A stretch of 64,000 nucleotides of DNA from assembly GCA_903813345.2 (NCBI GenBank), contig CAIIXF020000004.1, forward strand, positions 17,159,513-17,223,512. Reading direction: 5' to 3'. Position 1 is the first letter of the stretch. Every line of letters begins with the position of its first letter. Both the position numbers and the translations under genes were made by a program. Below the pieces are notes generated by a model that saw nothing but the letters and a program-made list of their open reading frames with translations, made no database searches and had not been told where the DNA came from. This DNA comes from Owenia fusiformis (lineage: Eukaryota > Annelida > Polychaeta > Sabellida > Oweniidae). Positions 57,722-64,000 of the stretch are shown here, in pieces.

Positions 57722-58002
57722 GTTGATCTATTGATTGATGGGACTTCTTGCAATCTCCCAAAATATCTTAATTGATGAATCTGTTCATCAGAAATATCCT
57801 GTGTTCTTTTAACATCCCTTATTAACGTTTCGTTAAGGTCTAATACTTAATTAATTAATACTTTGAAACAGTAGGTATTTTCGAAATTTAGCCAAATCTC
57901 TTGGAGTTTTATTAATTTATAATCGAGTTAAACGGTGGCCTTTTATAAGCAAATTCAGTTTATTTATCCATTAAGATATACGTACATATGCTTAGTAGAC
58001 AC

Positions 58003-58572
58003 CAGTGGCGGATCCAGGAACCAACAACGGGGCCCCAATTTTCGGTCAGAGAAAAAAAATTTAGGCCCCTAAAACCGAAAAGTGGGCCCAAATTTTGAAA
58101 TTCTGAGGCCCATTTTCTTCAAAATTTGGCCTGAAATTAAAAGGTAAGGCCTTAGAAGGCCTAGTAAAGACCAAAAAGGCCAACTTTTTGGTTTTAAGGC
58201 CTTTTTTGGCCCAAATTTTTTTTCTGGGCCCAACTTAGGGGGGGGGTAGGCCCCATGGGGTCCTTTGGTGAGCAACAAACCAATTTTAATATTTAAAATC
58301 GTATTTGTATACCACTGGGTTAAACTGATATGGTCATTAAGTACTCATGAAAGTTGTTCAAGGTGTAAGGAAGGTTCTATCTTTCATTTTGAGGTAAATA
58401 TATTTTCGATGAAATTTGCCCAAGGAATAAACCATGGGCTTTGCGAAATTTTGAGGCCCGGTAATTACCAAAAGGCCTACTTTTTGGGGTCTTAAGGCAT
58501 GTTTTGGCCCAACATTTTTTTGGGCTCAATTTTTTCTGGGCCCACCCAAGGGGGGGTAAGGGCCCCTAGCTG
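58003..58572. repeat. Two copies of a GGCCC-rich element
   Basis: 58003-58262 (starting near agtggcggatccagg) and 58437-58572 share ttttggcccaa, ttctgggcccaac and a poly-G run followed by taaggggcccc-type ends. They flank a piece of GT31 5' flank (58255-58390). AGTGGCGGATCCAGG-type ends are common on invertebrate DNA elements. No ORF of interest. Confidence 0.5.
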
Positions 58573-59160
58573 TAATGTCACTCGTCAGGTGGCAAAATAT
58601 TTTTTCAAAATTTGTAAATCTTTTTTCTTGAAGCCTACAAATATTTTCTAAATAGGCTAAACGTCAAAATAAAGCAATATCGTTGAGCTATCTGGATTGA
58701 AAATAAGTTTAAACATGTGTAAATATTTATACACCATTAGATTCAATGAGAACAAAAATTTTAAAATGCTATTCTCTCTGAACCATTTTCCAGGGCACTT
58801 TTCTGCGTTTATGAATTAAAATTTCTTGCTTATTTTTCAACAATTTTCTTATTTTTCAGCACAATGTAGGTGAGGATGCGCTATACGTTGGTGTAAAAAA
58901 TGTTTGTGCGTGATAGCTATATTTTATTTGAAACAAACTTCTCAAACAAAAAGGCCTTCAAAATCAACATTTAGAAGTTCAATAGAAAAGTGTCACATAG
59001 CAAATTTTGATAGCATTTGGGAGGACTTAATATATGCCAACGTGGATTAAACGTTGTATGGAGACTTAATGCTAGTGTTATTGTATTCAAAAATGCATTC
59101 CATGCCATCTGTAGAACAACATCAAACATACGATCAATATATTATATATATATAGCTTCA
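58570..59160. repeat. Repeat G, copy 2
   Basis: Same orientation as 49136-49650, with a ~90-bp extra segment around 58865-58960. Confidence 0.65.
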
Positions 59161-59169
59161 TCGATTTGA

Positions 59170-60910
59170 AACATATTTACTTCAGTTTATTTATTTATAC
59201 AATAGTTCTATGAAATATAGACTCCCTTAGAAAATATACATCATCATAGAATGGTGATTAGTGCATTTTGAGATAAACATGGAGTAAATGTACTCAATAG
59301 ATGGAGTCTTCAATTAGAGCTCCACCTATTGAAGAAAACAGAAACTCCTAACGAGAGACTGACATCCTATCTATTTATATGTTATTATAAAGAATACAAT
59401 TTTATCATAAATATATTATTATGTAATATTTTCAGTGAAAATAGTCTTAAAGCATATATTGCGCCACATTTAAATATAGCCTTTTTGAATAGCTTTCATC
59501 ATTCTCACAGAATATACGATTATGAAACTTCATAAATCGCAGGCCTCAATTAAACATAAGGAACATTATTAGATTTTAACAGCGCAAAATATCACCACCA
59601 ACAAGGAAAAACAAGACATTAACATGCAAAATATCACCACCTGCTATTTATTACAGGCAGCGAATACTGAACACCAGAACTGCCAAACACCAACCAAAGG
59701 CCAAACACGATCCCCAAAAAGGTTGGAGACCATAACAATATGTGAGCACTTGTGGTGGTGACATAAAAAATTAGGCTAAGAAAATGCACATTTTTGGTTA
59801 AAATATAAAATAGCTCCCAAAATCTGATTCCACAACAATTTTTTATAGAAAGAGTGTTCCTTATATGAAGGAGTGAAACTGTCAGCTGTGTTCGTCAAAT
59901 ATAACATAGAAAATAATTGTTGGAATGCTAAGTACAACTGGAATGTACGACTTACAATATACCAGGTACATGTAAATAAGTTCACAATTCCAAATTTCCT
60001 CATTTCAGATTCAAAATATATTCATACATATTATATTCAGATATCGTAAAAATGTATTTTATTGCGTTTGAGTCACGTAGTACGAATTAGCAAGAAAATG
60101 ATTTCTATTTGGTCGTTTAACGTTATGAAAATAGAACGGTAATTGTGAATGCAGTATTACTGAGTGAACGGTGTATGTATTCGTGAATAAGAGCACTTCG
60201 GCTCTAAGCGGCGAGATAAACGGACGTTAGTTACTACCAACTCATAATCGTCACCTTGAAAATAATACGGCCATGCAGGCACAAGCTTACTGAAGAAATT
60301 CTCGGAAACAAATTCCAACAAACGGAAAATAAATGAAGCTAAGAACAATCACTCTAAACACAAAAACGTTCTATCAATTCAAAGAAAAACAACATAATTT
60401 GGAAGAAAAATAAACAAAGGAATTGACGAGAAAGCGGACCATGCATTTGCAGAACAAACGGCCTTTTATATGAGGCATGCATAGTTTAGAAAAAGGGTAA
60501 GGAACTTTTGTCAGATTTAGATTGAAGTAATCATTTAAGAAGACCAGAGTGGGGCTGGTTGTGATACTTTGGCAGGATATCAAAAGCTAATTTATGAAGG
60601 TTACAAATAAATATAACAAATACAAAGAAACCTATATTATCATATCAATATCTGTAAGTTGAATAATCTTATTCAATGAATATAAGCGATTATTTTATGT
60701 AATCTATAATCTTTAAAGTTAAAAATTTGATAACAATAGATACCAATCAGTCAGTGAAAGTTTCAGGCAAGATGACCGCACAAACAATGATTGGGAAAAT
60801 GAAGCAGACAAAGAAGCTCATCGATGGTTCAACAAAAAGAGGGGATTTATTACGGTTGCGGAATTATAGAAAGACAATCTGCTAAGTGGGTATTACAAGA
60901 ACCCAAACTG
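59170..60910. other. AT-rich spacer
   Basis: 59605-59765 resembles the MITE-like block in the 3' flanks of GT31 copies 1 and 2 (caccacctgc ... ggtggtgacat), which hints that a further array unit once lay here. No gene is seen. Confidence 0.4.
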
Positions 60911-60916
60911 CACAAT

Positions 60917-62968
60917 TACACTCTGTTAAGCATGATAAAAGGCAAGAAGATTAGTTAGAAATAAAAGAGTTATCTCATGAATGGGACCCTTACATAGCTC
61001 CTAAAAGGTAGAAGACACTAAATGGTGTAACACTATAAGCTGAATTTTGTCCACATAGAGCATGTGCACAATACTAAAGACATGTAAAATTGAACTGTCA
61101 AAAGAACTGAAATATACTTACCAGCTCGCCTCTTCCGGAAGTTATGATACGTTATGGTGTAACTACGGTAATTAATTTTAAAATATTGAAAAAATCACAA
61201 AATACAAGTTGTGAGGTATATATCGCCATATTTAAGCGAATTAGCCCATACTATGACTATATATTCGCACCCCCATATACAAATATATATAAACTTCATC
61301 TTCACAATAAATTGAGCTTCTTTCAAATTTCCATTTTTTGAGATAAGTGCCATTTTCTTACAATTCAAGCCGTAAAAATAGTTGGAAAGTGCTTCCCAGT
61401 TGAGGTTAATGGCTTTTATACTTACATTAATGTATGGAGCACTTAAAATGTACTTAGAATCGTATAAATAGCTCTATTCTGTGAGATTTATTTTTGTTTT
61501 TATTTTTATATTTTTCTCACCTCATAATTGAAGAGCTCCGCTGTTGATTTACATTCAGTTACACGTATTTCCTTGAAAATTCGCCATGATTGGAACAAAT
61601 GATGGTTGGTTTATGTTTTATTCATTTAGTTTGTATTTGAATCTAGCTACTTAAACACAAAACATGTCTTCATGTTATGCTAAAGAGCAAAGATCGCGAA
61701 TTCTAGGTGAAGCCAATTATTTTGCACAAGTCATATCCTGATTGCATCATAGTTACTTTGTACTAGTCACATCCTGATTGCATCAGCCAATTCACGTGAT
61801 TTACAGTTTACACATGGTTTCAATATACATGTTATACTACTTCCGGGTAGGGTAGTGTTTTTTATACTTTAAAAACGAAGCCATTTCGATCAGTTTTTAT
61901 AATCCTTGGTAGAACTGAGAGGTATTACAATACATATTTAAATTAATACACATGAGTGTATTTGATGAACTCTCAAAAAATAAAACCCACAATAATATCT
62001 TTTTTATTCACAATTTCATGTCATTGTTTCTAACAAGTCACCTCTTTCTCTCTTTTCTTTATTTTTGTCAACAGTCAAAATCGGAATTTAAAACTTGGTT
62101 TCTTAACAAGCTCTGCTTCTGTAAATACTAAATAACCTGAAAAATGTTAAACCTTACATCCTACACTTATTTGATATGAAATAGGCGATCATTGATATCA
62201 TTTTTGTGCTGTTAAGTGTGGATCTTTTAATTTTTTAGTCAAACTTGATCGCTGATCTCTGTCGATGTGACGTCACGCATTAAGTATGCACGCATGGGCA
62301 GTACAATACATAAGGCAATATGGCGTCTTAGGCCTATACATGAGCCAGAATGGAGGTCTGCAAGTTGAAATGAATATGTTTGTTTATGCATCAATCGATC
62401 ACACATATAATCCAGACAATCTTTCAAATCATATACTTAACATTGTAATGGATTTATTTATTTTGTGAGCTAACGTTCCCTTTAATTTTCATTGGTGAAG
62501 CAATGATTTTACCTAAAATGAGTCCCTGTCTTTGCATAGTGATATTTAAAAATCGAGAAGCAAAACCTATGTTGAATATACTGTGCATTGATGAAGTTTA
62601 TATATAGCCTAGGGGAACTCAAAAATATTGTTATTATATCGGCAAATTCGCTCGAAAATCGTTGTACACCCTAGAAATTGAATGTTGTTGATTTTTTCAA
62701 TATTTTAAAATTAATTACCGTAGTTACACCATAACGTATCATAACTTCCGGTAGAGGCGAGCTGGTGAGTAATTTCTATTATTTTGACAGTTCAATTTTA
62801 CATGTCTTTAGTATTGTGCACATGCTCTATGTGGACAAAATTCAGCTTATAGTGTTACACCATTTAGTGTCTTCTACCTTTTAGGAGCCATGTAAGGGTC
62901 CCATTCATGAGATAACTCTTTTATTTCTAACTAAACTTCTTGCCTTTTATCATGCTTAACAGAGTGTA
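60917..62968. mobile_element. 2.05-kb element with ~283-bp inverted termini
   Basis: Segment 60917-61199 matches the reverse complement of 62686-62968 almost base for base (ends tacactctgttaagcatg). The 1.5-kb interior has only short ORFs and tandem words (cctgattgcatca twice near 61740-61785). No transposase is present, so it is non-autonomous. A clear target duplication was not found. Confidence 0.75.
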
Positions 62969-62969
62969 G

Positions 62970-64000
62970 GGGCACATCAAAGCCTAAAAAGATAAGTACT
63001 AATATACCTGAAAAGGAATTTGTTAACTGTTGGGGATAGTCTTGAAGAACATGCTAGTTTTTGGCTTTAAATAGAAGAAAATGATAAATGTAAATAACTA
63101 AGTTTAACATGTATATATGTTAAGATTTTGAAAAGGAAAAACCTATCAAGTAATTTTAAGAAGAATATATATGCTTGATGTAAAACGTAAAAACTGTATT
63201 AAAGGATGTAAAACGTAGTACCAATAATAGGAAACGGTAAAGCATGAACGATCTAATGAGGGGATTGTAATATACAGCTGTACATGATAAGGGGGAATCG
63301 GAGTACCCATAATAAAGGGGGATTACCTATGAGAAAGCAATCGTAGTGTCACATAGACACTTGTTCTTGTATTGTAGTACCCATGATTAGAAAAGATTTA
63401 GTATCAATAATCAAGGGTATTGTAGTAAGCACAAAAGTAACAGTTTAGCTCTCAATATAATGGCAAGTTAGAATAAATGACCCCTGAGAGTGGTACCTTG
63501 ATAAAGGTGAGTGTGGTAATATTCATACTTCACGAAACAGTCAAAACATGATAATATAGTACTCATATATTTTTATTGAGAGAAATCTTTACTATAAGTT
63601 AAAGGAGGAAGCGAAATATGAATGTTAAGTACAAGGCTGAACTGAGACAGTAAATCAAAATGAAATAATGAAAGATTTATAGTATTATTCTCCTTCAAAT
63701 TATATATTATACGTTTAAGGATACTATATGAAGGATGTCATTGGTAAAATTGACTTGCCATTTGCACAGAGCATAGTGGAAATGATGCACTGGATTGTTA
63801 AAATATTCAGTACACAACAGTAATAATATGTATTTTGTCTTTGTTATTAAATGACCTTGAATATATCAAAATGCTATAATGGTTTTCAGAAAATAGCAAT
63901 AGTAGTTTGTTAAGATTATATAAATCATAACAGCTATCGGCAATGTTGACAGGTTGATGATATCAAAGAAACTCAAAGTTGGGACTGCTACAGGTATATT
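62970..64000. other. AT-rich spacer to window end
   Basis: No gene recognised. Short words such as agtacccataat recur between 63200 and 63430, which may be a weak degenerate repeat. Confidence 0.4.

Overview
The window is animal nuclear DNA. It is AT-rich and gene-poor, and packed with fold-back elements, MITE-like elements, minisatellites and pieces of non-LTR retrotransposons. A fixed run of 500 N marks an assembly gap. There is no operon structure, no CRISPR array and no rRNA. Two type II membrane glycosyltransferase families, an RLE-type non-LTR retrotransposon and frequent TAGGCCTA words fit a marine invertebrate such as a mollusc, echinoderm, hemichordate or annelid. I cannot fix the phylum from sequence alone.

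Layout. 1-8240: TACG-rich repeats, AT-rich spacer and a composite element (5165-7908) built as B-A-C-C-A-D, with LTR-like direct repeats A around a 603-bp tandem duplication. 8243-15961: a 7.7-kb structure with ~1.5-kb inverted arms that enclose smaller fold-backs, one of them with minisatellite termini. 16259-19585 (minus): an intact 1108-codon reverse transcriptase/restriction-like endonuclease ORF of the R2/Hero type, with a truncated 5' end joined to a mariner-like terminus. 19618-20773: five 179-bp satellite units, one split by a 281-bp element with a 9-bp target duplication. 20953-21452: the gap. 21453-23663 (minus): a GT77-like glycosyltransferase gene with two visible exons and one phase-compatible intron, running into the gap.

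23.8-34.2 kb holds direct repeats, hairpins and minisatellites but no convincing gene. 34281-41074 is a 6.8-kb insertion with a TTAA target duplication and 16-bp terminal inverted repeats. Its uninterrupted target lies in the same window at 24058-24195. Nested inside it are a 2.9-kb CACTA-like element, a 265-bp TA-flanked MITE and a third copy of repeat A.

41.7-59.2 kb is a tandem array of single-exon GT31 (beta-1,3-galactosyltransferase-like) genes: two intact copies (43439-44590 and 54478-55626, both minus), a 3'-end remnant of another copy beside the first, and a third copy reduced to its first ~30 codons next to a 5'-truncated LINE. Insertions present in one array unit and absent from the other give relative ages. 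The last 5 kb holds a 2.05-kb element with ~283-bp inverted termini and otherwise AT-rich spacer.

The GT77-like and GT31 products are both predicted Golgi type II enzymes acting on secreted or surface glycans. Nothing in the sequence shows that they share a pathway.
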